From assembly GCA_958450325.1 (NCBI GenBank), contig OY288244.1:35649424-35713423 (forward strand): DNA of 64,000 nt, given 5' to 3'. The notes below the pieces were generated by a model. That model ran no database searches, was not told the origin of the DNA, and saw only the letters and a list, made by a program, of their open reading frames with translations. Position numbers and translations under genes: made by a program. How positions within the stretch are numbered: the stretch's first letter is position 1; each line of letters starts with the position of its first letter. Shown here piece by piece: positions 10,941 through 22,804 of the stretch. Source of the stretch: Agrostemma githago (taxonomy: Eukaryota > Streptophyta > Magnoliopsida > Caryophyllales > Caryophyllaceae).

Positions 10941-13673
10941 ATCTTCCCCACTAAAAAGAAGTTTCGTCCTCGAAACTAACAAAAATATAATAATAGAATG
11001 GAAAACAAGGTTATATCATTTGAACAAAAGAAGAATGCTTAATTTGCATCACAATCTCGGTTAAAGAAAATTACAACTTTAAACGTGATATGAAATCAAA
11101 ATAGAAGACAAAAGTTATTTCAAGATAATTTAGGCTCGGTTACCCAAAGTTTAAAATCATTTAAATTAAAATCGTAAACGAGCTCGAGGGGGAGAGTACC
11201 CAAATATTTTCAAAGCAACAGTAAAACGTTTTGATTAAGAAATTCGTCAATATTTTCTTTTAAGGCTAAACAAAAATTTCGAGAAATCAAATTTCGTAGT
11301 GAGTAAATGAAAATCGAACTATTCGTCAAACATTTTCAATAAAAGATTTAAAATCTATCGAAAATAAAACAAAAACTTAGACATACGATGTTTTTCGAAT
11401 ATGTTAAATCGTTTTACATAATAATCTTATAAAAATCTAAAATATTTGCAGTTATGAAAGTTTTCGTAAAATCTCGATCACGCGAAAACCAAAATTAAAA
11501 TTTTAAATAATTTCGAAATACCTTAAAATAAATTATTAAGACCCTTTTGAAACATGACCAAAATAAAACAAAAACGAAATACAAAGTTTTGAAATTTATA
11601 ACTTAAAATGTCAAAATTTCATGAAATCAAAATTTGTAGATTAGTCAAACTTTTCATAACACAAGTTCAGGAAAATGATAAGCGGATAAATAGAGTCAAA
11701 GTCAACGACAAATCAAAACAAAAGTTTTCAAACCCGATAAAGAAGTTAACCATCTCGAGAAGGGGGAGGAACGAAATTGATAGTCAAAATAGAGCTCTCA
11801 AGGGAATTACAAAGGAAGTTAACCATCTCGAGATTCCCGGTACGACTCCCACAACACAATTCCTAATTTCCATTAAATACTTTAAGTCCAATATTAGTCG
11901 CTAGGTGGTACTACTCAGTCACAATCTCCAAAAATGTCTACGTGATTAACCAACCGTTCAATCGACACGATACTAATCCACAATTGTTTTACAATCTAAT
12001 CTCGTCAATTAAAATTCCAATGGTCATCAGACAAACCCAAACTCGCGATCGATAAGGTTCCTAAATCCAAAGCTCATAAAGTCTGAACTCGAGGTATACT
12101 TCAAATTTCTCGAGTAAGGAACACTAAATAAAATCCATCAACTAACAATGTTCGGACACGAAACCTTAAAAGTGATCATCAACATATTTTTAACATCATC
12201 AATAGACAGATGTTAGGAAAGTACGCCAAACCTTAAGCACACTCAGCCTGACATGTAACGCCAGATACTCACATTTTCAAACACGTCATTCGGCTAAGGT
12301 TTCTGAGAATTCCATCAAATTTCATATTGTAACAGCGAAACCACCAAAATATTGATTAACTCAACGAAGCCACAATCTCGTTGGTCTAAGGGTTCTGAAC
12401 TATAAATCCATCAAGATGATTCGCATTAAGTATTCCTCAAGACAACGCGATAAATCCAACCTTTAATTGTGCAACATGTTTCTCTTCTTCAAGGTTCACA
12501 AGGATTTATCCAAGTTAGATCACTCAACTTCAAAGTTCATACGTTACAACCTTAAACAACGATCAACGATCTAATCCTTAAGAAACACGGGAAGTCTATG
12601 TCCACCAAAATTTCTAACGACATTTAAACCTTTAATGGCACCACAACACTCAGGCTAACATTTAAAACGATACTCTATGATCCCAAATATTCACGATGCA
12701 TCCATCAAAAGCATTAGGTAAGAATCCCAAAGTAATATTATCAGTTACACCTAGTTCGGTTCAAGGTTAGGGACTAGGTATCAATCAAATACAGTATGAT
12801 ATACTCTTACTACCCCTAAATATATTCAACTCAAAGTCCTCCAAATAATCAAGTAACCTATAACCCAAAGTTCAGTGTCTAAAGTACCAACCTAATTCCA
12901 TTAATTGAGAATTTGCCATTCAAATCAATCCTCAAGAATTTCTTACTTGCTTAGAACATAGGGTAGACTCACAATCCTCAAACCAGTTAACAAGGGTTTA
13001 CTAAACCTCAAACATCTATAACACGGGGTTCACCATGACAGAATCCGGTCGAACCAAAGAATCTCAAGAGAAAGATGGTAAAACAGAAGAATAGAACAAG
13101 GATTCACCAAGCGAAAGAAGGTGAGAATATATAAGAGAAGAATTATAAGAGGAAGAGGCAGGAAGAAAAGAATCAAGGATTCTAGATGAAAAAGACCTAA
13201 AACGAGAAGGGAAAGTTTGGACCTTTAAGTTTCACGAGAGAACAAAAAGGATTACTTCATCTTATTGTAGAGGAACGAGCACGTACTACAACATCATGGA
13301 ACATGAATCTACTCTTGATCGTCTAACCTGTAGCTTGAGCTAAATAAATCTAAGCAGAAAGGTCGCCATTGTATATACCTTGTAGCACAAAGTTGTCCAC
13401 TCGAATCAGCAGGCGTTGAGAGTTCTAAGCAAGTTTTGTCCCTATCTGGAGCGGCATCACGTCAGCATCTTGTTCATTTATCTTCTTCCAGACAAAAGCA
13501 CAAATATTCAATGCTAATCATTGAGTTACAAGAACATATAACCCTAACAGTTAAGTCCTTATTTTGAATTCTACCCATCTCTCACTAATATTTCTTTATT
13601 ATTCAAATCATTTACTAGTATTTTTCCTAGAATCAGGTGTAAGCGTCGGGAGCAACAATGCTCTGATACCAAC
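10941..13673 (-). mobile_element. Non-coding internal region of the LARD-like element
   Basis: It is bounded by the polypurine tract on the left and the primer site on the right. Stop codons are frequent in all frames and the longest frame is ~98 codons with no recognisable product. The block agttaaccatctcgaga occurs twice, 72 bp apart, near 11746 and 11818. I see no gene. Confidence 0.65.
13660..13672 (-). promoter_or_regulatory. Primer-binding site, initiator-Met tRNA type
   Basis: The minus strand reads TTGGTATCAGAGC one base after the LTR end. TGGTATCAGAGC is the standard plant primer site complementary to the 3' end of initiator tRNA-Met. It fixes the element's orientation. Confidence 0.85.
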
Positions 13674-16600
13674 TGTAATCTCCTAGAAATTCCAACGCAA
13701 TACAGTGGCTGAAACACTGTAGAGTTGAGATTAAAACACACTGTCAAACTATATCTTATTAAAAGAAATGGTAAGTCAATACAAAGGCCTCTTTTTACAA
13801 AAGGGCTAAAAAGAAATTCTCCAAACAGGATTATACCAATCCATAAATCATGAATGAAGAAAGAGTAGGATCCACGCTACCCGCTAGCTCACACCCAAAA
13901 CCCAGCAGCAAATACCTGCCATGTTATAAACATAACCGCCACGTCAGTTGAGAGTAACTCGGACGTTCTCCCAGCCAAATTATACCATATGGAAAAATAA
14001 TAGTGTTACTATATCAAAATAATTAAAATGAAAAACATTAAATGATATAATAAAAGTAAGCTTTCGGAGAAAACTTTAAATATTGGAATAATAAAATCAG
14101 AACAAGTTTTTAGAAGAAAACTTCAAATATTTGCCAACCTACAAACCAAAATGTATCGATAATAATAAAAATATTCAAAAAGGCGTTATGGATAGGATTA
14201 ATGACGAAGGCTAGACTTTCACTAGGAGAATACTAAAAACTAGCTTCGAGAACTTTGTTCAAACAAATCAAACTTCGGTCTCTAACTAGGCTACTCAACC
14301 ATAATAGGACGGTGACTTATAATTGCGTGCCCCTAGTTTAAGATAATATGCACACCCCTCCCGAGCACCATAAATACTCAGTTCAACCCGACGGCGTCTT
14401 ACACTGCGAGGCACGAGTATAAGGTCAAAATGTACACACACTCCCGAACACCATATATGCTCGGTTCAACAACCAATGTTCCCCAAAAAGACACACCAGC
14501 CTTATAGTTGATGGCAAAACCGTAAAACCTAGAATATATTACTCTAACCTCACACTTGTCCATATTCCATAACTCGAAAACAGCCATTATCGATATTCAA
14601 TAGATATAAACATTATAATTAATATGAAGATAAAAGGATAAACACTTATATAAAAAGGGAAACTTTCTATAAATAGAAACTTACTAATATTAGAAACTTA
14701 CTTAAAATAGAAATATTGATATAGAAAATACGTAAGTGATTAAAATAAGTGAAACGTACAAAAATAGCATTTCTAACGCAATTAACATTTTATCATTATC
14801 GTCGTTATCGTAACTTTAATATATTTCTAAATTCGTTACTCAAAACATAAATAAAATATAATAAGTCAAAATATAGTATTTATAAATAATTAGGAAACCG
14901 AGTTAAAACTATAAATTTTAGAAAAGAGATGTTTTAAGAAAAACGATCTCAAAATTAATTGAGTCAACGAGTTCTATAAATTAAATGAGATTTTATAAAG
15001 CTTTCAAATTAGTTTTAGCAAATCGATTTTATCAATCAATAATAATGATTTTACTAAAAACAATTAATCGTATACAAATGAGAAATTATTAGGGAAAATA
15101 GTCTCGACCAAAAATGTATTTAAAACAAAAATCGACTATTTTCCCATTTATTAGAATAAATCGTAAAATGGAAATTAATTTATTAACCAAGTATACAAAC
15201 CTCGATTATAATTATAAAAATAGGATTTTGAGTTAAAATTATAAATTAACAAAATATGATGAAAATATAAAATCGACATTATTTAGTTACTAGTGTCACG
15301 ATAATCAACAAAATATTATAAACGATCATAAATAATTAAATTACAAACGATTTATAAAACGATATCGAAATATATAATAAGACATACGATTTTAAAAATT
15401 AATATTATTAGCAAAATAATAAATAGTTAAAAATTAAAAAACCGAAGTTAAAAGTATTTACTACATACTACTACTCAATCATACGATATAAAATCGAGTA
15501 ACATCCTAAAGTTACCATGGGTCAACGGCGAATCGATCACGTACTTGTCCTACCATGCATCTATTTGACCAAGCTTCGATCCTTCCGAGCCTTGTCCCAG
15601 CAAAAGCTTGAGGCTCAAACGGTTCCGAAAAACGAAGACACGAAAACAAAGGAGTCGGAATAAGAGAAAGTTGGAAAAGACTAGAGTCACACAAAAACGT
15701 TGGAGAAACAGGTCAAGAAGAACAACGACATAGACATTAATAGAAATCAATATTATGAAGAGTGAAGGACGAAGGAGAGGAGCAAACAGGCACATCTCGG
15801 AAAGGAATAACAATAACGACAAGAACCAAAAATAATAGGATTAGGAAGAACGAGAGGACACGAATAAGGGGGGAGAAACGTCACAGCAAGCTTCAAACAT
15901 CACTAGTGAGCAAAAGCGACAACAGTAGACAGACAACAACGAAAACAGCAACACCGAAAGAATCATGAGAAGGAGAAGAGGAGCAGATAGAAGGACAAAA
16001 CGGACTCAAGACAGAGTTAAACAACAGCCCAAATGACGATATCCACGGAACAGGACAACGACAGCAAAAACGCACAAAGAGCAGCAACAATGAGCAGCAG
16101 AACTAACGAACAGTAGCATCAGAAAACTTATAGCCACGATAAGACACACAGAAGAAGGAAGAGAGCGAAGGTCGACCGAATCGACATCAACAGAAACAGC
16201 AATAGTACGGTCATCAACCAACACGAAAAGCAGCAGCAAAGGCGGTAATAAGACGCAGTAGCAGCAGCCAATAAGAAGAAAAAGAAGATGAAAAGGATGA
16301 GAAGAAGCAGAATAAGAAATCGGCAGCAGCAGGACAAAACAGAGAACAACAACAAAAACGTAAAGAGGAGGAAGAAGAATAAGAGGAAAAGCAGCAGTAC
16401 AGAAAAGATGCCGACACAGAACAAACGAGGACATAGAAGACAAGGGAAACAAGAGAAAAACGGAAGAGAAGATGACGAAAATTGAAGGCTTACGAGTTCA
16501 GGCATCGGTCAGATCATCGGAGTCAAAACCGAGGAGAAAGGAATGAACAAGGCAAAGAAAATCGATCAGAAAAGAGGCATAGCAGCAATAGCGCAGTAAC

Positions 16601-17524
16601 GCAGCAGAGACAAAAGGGCAGCAGCACAGGCGTAGCAGCAGCAGCGTTCAGCAGCAGGAACAACGTAAGCAGCAGCAGTAACGTAGCATCAGCAGCAGCG
16701 GCGGCAAAAAGGGGAAGGAAGAGGAGAACGAGGGTTGACAGACAAAGGAGGAAGAAAGAATAAAGGTGGAGATGAAAAGGATGAAGAGGGAGTAAAAAAA
16801 ACAAAGCGGTCGATAGCAAGAGGCAAAACAAGGAGATGAATGATGAAGAAATGGAACGGTGGAATCAATATGGGAAGAGAAACACGTAAAGTTGAGGGGT
16901 TGAATGTAGCTTACATGAATTGAATTAAATAAACGGATAAATCAAATGAATTATGTAGGATACGAATTCAGTAACGATGAGTTGACTGACCCACAAATTG
17001 AATTAAAATCGAATCAATAAAATTAATAAATAATTGGGTTGACTAATAAAATGAGTAAATATTAAAAGTAAAATATTCGAGACAAAAATGAAGTTTTAGG
17101 AAGAATAATTATTTATTCGATGGAATAGTATTTCCCGATAAATAGTAAATCTTCGATAAAGTTAGTTAAATTGATTTCTCGAGGAAAGGTAATAAATATT
17201 TTGACGAAATTTAATATAAATGAGCTTCGATCCAAAAAATAGAAATTCGAGCATAAATATAAATAAATAAAAAGAATTTAGAATTTAATCGCCGAAATAG
17301 ACTTTCGATTAATTAAATTAAATGTGTAAAACAAATCGAAACAGAAATAGAAATATGTTTTAAATATAAGAAGAGTTTCCGAGGCAATTAGAATTTTAGG
17401 AGTTTGAAACGATTGAATGTTAAATTTCTTTTAATATAATTTTAAGAATTACTAGTTAAGTAAAAATAAAAATACGAACAAAATTTTAATTTAATTTAAA
17501 TTTATAAAAATCAGGGGTGTTACA
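13674..17524 (-). mobile_element. 5' LTR (type I, 3851 bp) of the LARD-like element
   Basis: On the minus strand it runs from TGTAACACCCCTG at 17524 to ...gattaca at 13674. It contains the purine/pyrimidine-asymmetric block (plus strand 15590-16860) and the region homologous to 3640-4547. The outer flank is ttcca at 17525-17529, the candidate target duplication; its partner would be off the left edge. Confidence 0.8.
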
Positions 17525-17778
17525 TTCCATATATTTCAACTTCATGAGGATGATTATAAATGAAAGATAGATGATCAATCTTCTATTCCTTGGTTTTATT
17601 AATGGTTGTTACTCTATCTTCAATTTCACTACTCTACACAATATTTTCATGGTGTTATTAATGAAGTGAAGTGAAAAAGGTGAAATAGAAGGGTATATAT
17701 ATTAGTGAACATGATATACTCCATACTACGGTTAAAAAATTACTCGTAATATGATATACCCTTTTCCTTATTCAAGGA

Positions 17779-17852
17779 CGAAAAAGGGTTTAGGGTTGGA
17801 TTAGGCGTCCCCGCTTCGCGGTTCCGCCTAACCCTACCCTAAACCTTTTTCC
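17779..17852. repeat. Inverted repeat with telomere-like arms
   Basis: The arms aaaaagggtttagggtt... and ...aaccctaccctaaaccttttt flank a GC-rich ~17-bp loop (tccccgcttcgcggtt). Each arm is about 25 bp with few mismatches. A direct repeat ccttattcaagg lies outside each arm. The arms contain gggtttagggtt, resembling the plant telomere unit TTTAGGG, but only about two units. Confidence 0.65.
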
Positions 17853-18859
17853 TTATTCAAGGTCACTAATCCCGCAAGTAACTAAATCCTAAGAGGGTAT
17901 TAGTGAACCCTATCATAGACGTGGTTCAAAGATGGGGTACTGCATAAGACGGAACAGAAAAGTGTTTAGGGTTGGATTAGGTGTTATTGAATGATTATGT
18001 ACATCTCGTATTTATATATGTACTTTACATATTGACCTATATAGTAAAGCTACACATATACTGACTTTGAATATAAGGTAATAGTTAATTAAATAAATTT
18101 CGAGTCCGTATTAATTGCCTATTCGTTATGATACTCAGTTTTTTACGCGTGGAGATACATTACTTTACATGCCCCAGCTTATATCTACCCCGGTTATATC
18201 TTCCCCACCTAGACCGTTTTTTTTTCAAATTAATGACTATTTTCACATTTCACTTACGATTTGACACTAGTAAAATGTCCACGCGTAAAAAATGATGTCT
18301 TTAGATGGATTATGAACAGTTGATATTTACATATATACATTACGTAGTGAAATATGTACATCAAGAATTATTAACGTAATTCAACAGAAAATATGATTCA
18401 ATAACTGTAATATGTCCTTCAATGATTGTGCACATCTGGTATTTATATATGTACTTTAAATATTGACCTATATACAATAGCTACAGATATATTAAATTTG
18501 TATATTAGGTAATTAGTCAAAATCATAAAATGTACGGGTATTACTTTATATGGGTTATGTACAACTAATATAGAAATATGTACAATGATGTCCTTGGATG
18601 TATTATGTACGAACCAGCTATTATTTAAAAATGTAGATTACATAATGACCTATATACTATACTTTTGAGTTTTTTAAGTGAAAATATGATATACATGATT
18701 AATAATATAGTGTATATAGCTTATGATTTGATACAAGTAAAATGTCCATTCTAATATGTAACTAGGTGAGATATGTACAACTAATATGGAATTATGTATA
18801 ATGATGTCCTTAGATGGATTATGTACAAGTGATAAGTGAATATATGTACATTACGTAGA

Positions 18860-19265
18860 GACAAATATGTACATCACGAATTATTAGTGTAATTCAGCAG
18901 TATAAATTTGGGATACAATGATTCAAAATGATTCAACCACTGTAGGATACAATGTACAATGGAGATACGTACGTACAATTTACAGTTATTTTGGGAAAGG
19001 ATACTTTTAACGTGTGAAGCATTTCAAAAAATACCTTCCACAGTTATACCTTCCCCACCTATACTTTTTTTTTCAAATTAATGACTTTTTTCACATTTAC
19101 AGTATAAAAACACACCCACACCCACACTCACGCCAGCACCCACACCCACACCCACACCCACAATCCCTCCCTCTCTGCGTTAAAAGTCTTTATTATTTAA
19201 CGAGAAATAATGATATTCATGGAGTTATTTCATTCATCAAGCACTATTCAAATATAATCTTTAGT
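18860..19265 (+). repeat. Duplicated promoter-like segment, copy 1
   Basis: It matches 22345-22730 over most of its length. Shared landmarks are gtaattcagc.gtataaatttgg, atacaatgattcaaaatgatt, taccttccccac, an acagtataaa TATA-like motif, (CACACC) repeats and agaaataatgata. Both copies look like the upstream region and leader of the same lost gene. No conserved frame follows either copy. Confidence 0.6.
19108..19163. repeat. CACACC-type minisatellite
   Basis: Imperfect cacacc/cacccaca units run from 19108 to 19163. A shorter version is present in the second copy near 22640. Confidence 0.7.
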
Positions 19266-19433
19266 TGATTCGTCTTTAGTTCCTCTGATGAATTGATGCA
19301 AATTCAAGTTTTGTGTTGATCTGTTATCAACACAGGGTTATGTGATACCGTTATAGTCCCTTGAATGGTACAAAGCCGTGAGGGTATAACGTGTCGAATA
19401 TACCAGGGATGAGTTCTACAAAGAAGCTACTAC

Positions 19434-19700
19434 AACAAATCCCTTACTTTCTCGACGATTTTAAAGTTGATTCTTGACGTACAAAAGCATCGATAATTAA
19501 TTTCTCGACGCTTTACCTAAGCGTCATTTTTTGGGCCGTCAGTAATTTCCGACGCTTTTCCCTGTCAAGCTCTGGGACACTTTTAAGCGTCATATTTTAT
19601 GTTTGACACTTTTTAGCGTCAACACTTTTAACAAAAGAAAGCGTCGAGGTTTCACCCTTAAACTATTTAAGGAAATGAAACTTGACACACAAAAGTGTCG
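19434..19700. mobile_element. CACTA-like terminus with subterminal repeats
   Basis: ctactacaacaaat at about 19434 resembles a CACTA terminus, though the first bases read gct rather than cac. It is followed by many direct and inverted copies of cgacgctt/aagcgtc over 200 bp, the usual subterminal organisation. I could not find the partner end, so the extent of the element is unknown. The PPDK fragment to the right may be its cargo. Confidence 0.4.
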
Positions 19701-20310
19701 AAGAATATATTCATCAAGGAAAAAAAATTAAGCCTAACAAATACATAAATCCATGAAGATCAATATATTTAAAAAAAATTGAGGAACAATATATCATACG
19801 GAGTAATAGAATAGAATGTATGATAAATATATTGTAATTAATACATAGTTCTCTAAACTTAATACAAATGTATAAGACATTTTAAAAATATTGATTCTAT
19901 ATGATGCAGCTTCATTGTGAAGATTACTCGTTTCGTTTTGCTGCAGCGACATCATCTGCGAAATGATAAACCTACAGGAAACAAAATAAAAAAATACTTA
20001 ATTAGTGTATTCATAAATTTTTTCATAATAAACAAAATAAAAAATAAAAAATATTCAAAAATACTATAATATTTTTCATATCCCACCAACTACACTTAAA
20101 ACAGTCTTGAACACAACTAACTATAGAACAATGTAAGACTAGATGTCCTATATTGAAGATTCATGAGCTCCTAGTTATACGATATAATATCATAATTCCC
20201 TCTATTCATCCAGATTTATGAGCTACTTGTACATATTTATAATCACTAAAAATATAGGAGAAAGCGAGGACTCCAACATCTCTCTTCATTCGTTAGCTTG
20301 CCTTAAGATA
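19701..20310. other. AT-rich stretch without a recognisable gene
   Basis: I see no conserved frame, RNA gene or clear repeat. It lies between the CACTA-like terminus and a MITE. Confidence 0.4.
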
Positions 20311-20405
20311 TACTCCCTCTGTTCATAAAATTTTGCCCTATTTCATCATTATTTGTGAGAGGTATTTTAATGAAATGGGGCAAAAGATAGTGAAGAGAGG
20401 GAGTA
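20311..20405. mobile_element. Stowaway-like MITE
   Basis: It begins tactccctct and ends gagagggagta, so the ends are inverted complements (ctccctctg / gagggag) flanked by TA dinucleotides, the duplication used by Tc1/mariner-type elements. It is about 95 bp with no coding capacity. Confidence 0.7.
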
Positions 20406-20649
20406 GCAATCGAGTAGACATTTGAGAAAATGGTCAACAAACAGGTACTAGTACAAAATATATTAAATTAGTTTAGAACTGACCTTACCTTGATCAGGTC
20501 TATAGGACAAGGATATTCATCCAAATCAACTAAGCACTCTGTCTTTGTAAGTGGATAGTTTTTCAAACTAATGAAACAAAGAATGAGGATGGTCAGAGTT
20601 CCCTTTGGCCTTCCCAGCTAAAAATCAGTAGCTAATTTAACGTACCTAC

Positions 20650-21262
20650 CTGTGGGTGAAGATGTTGGTCAAGATGCTGAGGCTCCACCATTTTGATGGC
20701 TGTGCGAGTGTAAACGATTCCCTCGTTCACCAAGTCAACTGCTATCTTCACTACACCTTTTCAAGTTCTCTTACTAGACCAGCATTGCAACATCCACAAC
20801 CTATTTTCTTGAACATTGAATTCAATATCCTGTTTTAAGATAAATGGATCGCCCATACGATCATTCTAAAAGTCTATATCTCTACCTTGTAATCGACTTT
20901 CTAGGCTAAGAAACTATGTCATGTTTATTTCTAAGCTTTTCAGTACAATAGTACAACAAAACAATAAGATAATTAAAGGATAGATTACCATCATATCCTT
21001 GTAATGGCGCTCAAGAATTTCACAGTTGTCGACAAGTTCTCCACTTCAGGCATGCAATCCTTCATCGTGTCCATGTCTTCGGGTGTTCTTATGCCAGAGA
21101 CAACATCTTCTTCCTAGTGAAGATTATCGATGGATTATGTAAATTAGACACTTTTAGAATCATAGAAGATCTATCGGGTAATAGACATACCTGAGCATTG
21201 ATCAAAAACTCACAATACAGTTTTTTTTCATCAGTGCTTGGGTTCTCAGTAAAGAGAAGGCA
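20650..21262 (-). pseudogene. Pyruvate,phosphate dikinase fragment (exons with introns)
   Basis: Three consecutive exons are readable on the minus strand. Exon 21262-21191 encodes FTENPSTDEKKLYCEFLINAQ-like sequence, exon 21113-20989 encodes EDVVSGIRTPEDM and HYKDMM, and exon 20829-20650 encodes QENRLWMLQC and TAIKMVEPQHLDQ. These match, in order, a central part of plant PPDK, the enzyme interconverting pyruvate and phosphoenolpyruvate. GT/AG borders are present at the joins, so this is a copied genomic fragment and not a reverse transcript. It is dead: the middle exon has a frameshift after CMPE and the last exon an in-frame TGA after SKRT. The nucleotide-binding N-terminus and the C-terminal pyruvate-binding domain are absent. 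It was probably captured by a transposon. Confidence 0.85.
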
Positions 21263-21263
21263 T

Positions 21264-22340
21264 GTATAATACATATATCATAAGTACTAGATTAATCATA
21301 ATAATAAGAACTTCAATTTAAAAAAACATTCCAACGCCCATCAATCAACTTATTTACCTATGGTATACAAACAATTACAAATATAAAAGCAGAAGGTCAC
21401 TACGTGAATGTTACTTTAAACAAGTGAAGTGGAATAACATGCAATATTCACTAATCACTAACCTTGCTAACACAACAATGGTTTGCACCATGACAAGTAC
21501 CCAAATAACATGCAATATTCACTAACCTCCACGAAAGCAAGTGTTTCTAAATTGGATGACGACTAAAGAGTTTGCTACATCGTTAAATAGATAATCTAGT
21601 CAATCAAACACATTTATAACCCCTCAAATCAAATCACAAAATAAGGTAGTAGAGTGATAAAAGGAGAAAACAAACCAAAGAGAAGGTCTAACTAACTAAA
21701 AGTCGAGAGTACAAATTACTAAAATAAACTAGTTAAATGCAAACACAAACCAAACACGATAATAAAAATATAAAGAAAGCAATGGATATAGACAATCTTG
21801 CTCCAAATGTTCCGTAAATGTCAAAATAATATCCCACCCAATAATATGAGGGGTTGTAAAAGATGGATCAATTCCCCCAAGTGCCACGTGAAAAGATGAA
21901 TTAAATGGCAAATGTTGAGTGAATTAGATGGATAGTGCATAACAACTTGTAATTAGTGTGCACTCATATCATAAAATGAGTGGATTGTGTCAATGGACTG
22001 AATTTTAGAATAATTGATGATTTGGAATTGCAACTGCTGCTAACGAAAATACATGGACTGCACATAAAACATAAGTTCAGGTGGTCCTTCTACTACTAAT
22101 TGAGAAGGAACAAATAAAAGCCAAACCAATAGTAGCCTTACGCAACTTGTGAAGACATGCCAAAACATAACTTAAAACCAAGCAAACCCCAGTCTAATTC
22201 ACGGCTAGCTGCAGCCTTTGTATCAGGTCCTGGTGTTTCAATTAACTCAAAAATAATCGAATGCTAATGCAGCCTGCATCAAGTTAAAGAGCAGCCTACT
22301 ATGCACCTTATTGCAGCCTGGTTCGAACGGAAAAGATCAC
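21264..22340. other. AT-rich stretch without a recognisable gene
   Basis: Short frames exist, but none shows a known motif or plausible exon set. I see no RNA gene or tandem repeat. Confidence 0.4.
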
Positions 22341-22344
22341 GAAT

Positions 22345-22730
22345 GTACAGTGGAGAATTTATACATCTTAATTATTAATGTAATTCAGCGGTATAAATTT
22401 GGAATACAATGATTCAAAATGATTTAACCATTGTAAGATACAATGTACAGTGGAGATACATTGTACAGTGTATTTGGACAACTTTATCATTTTGGGAAAG
22501 AATGTTTTGACGCGTGGAGCATTTATATTCTTCCATATTTATGAACATACCCACCCCACTTATACCTTCCCCAAGTATACCTTTTTTTTCAAATTAATGA
22601 CTTTTCCCATTTACAGTATAAATTGACGAAAGTACAAACACAAACACACCCACACCCACAATCCATTTCTCTTTGCATTATTTAATTAGAAATAATGATA
22701 ATTATTCATGAAGTACCATGCAACTAAATT
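22345..22730 (+). repeat. Duplicated promoter-like segment, copy 2
   Basis: This is the second copy of the segment at 18860-19265, in the same orientation, about 3.5 kb away. It keeps the acagtataaa motif and a shortened cacacc tract. Confidence 0.6.
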
Positions 22731-22759
22731 CTTTAGTTGATTTGTCTTTAGTACCTTAG

Positions 22760-22804
22760 ATGAATTGGTGCAAGTTAATGAACACATAATTTGCACCAAT
22801 TCAT
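22760..22804. repeat. Perfect 14-bp inverted repeat
   Basis: atgaattggtgcaa (22760-22773) and ttgcaccaattcat (22791-22804) are exact reverse complements around a 17-bp loop. Weaker pairing continues outside (agtacctta / tactaagg). Confidence 0.7.

Larger units (their letters stand above)
8970..17524 (-). mobile_element. LARD-like non-coding gypsy retrotransposon, 3' LTR partial
   Basis: On the minus strand the order is 5' LTR (17524-13674), primer site (13672-13660), internal region (13673-10941), polypurine tract (complement of 10941-10952) and 3' LTR (10940-8970, about half length). The internal region of ~2.7 kb has no gag-pol frame. Long LTRs with a conserved non-coding interior are the definition of LARDs (large retrotransposon derivatives). 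The initiator-Met primer site and the gtttcgaggacgaaac block suggest descent from a chromovirus, perhaps Tekay/Del; that lineage is an inference. Such an element would depend on proteins from an autonomous relative. Confidence 0.75.
17525..19430. other. AT-rich region with dispersed 'gtaca' repeats
   Basis: No gene is supported. Units such as atgtacaatgatgtccttgg recur near 18580 and 18790, and again at 49770, 50050, 50290 and in weaker form at 57700. This stretch therefore appears to be debris of the same repeat family that surrounds the Ulp1/F-box-like module on the right. Confidence 0.5.

Noticed and set aside
13620..13680. Possible tRNA-Met gene from the ctctgatacca match
   Set aside because: Only the primer-site complement is present, directly at an LTR border, with no cloverleaf.
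17790..17850. Interstitial telomere array
   Set aside because: Only about two TTTAGGG-like units per arm; better described as an inverted repeat.
20480..20570. Further PPDK exon (text resembling STYKDRV)
   Set aside because: The match is too short and the following sequence does not continue as PPDK, so it was left out of the pseudogene.
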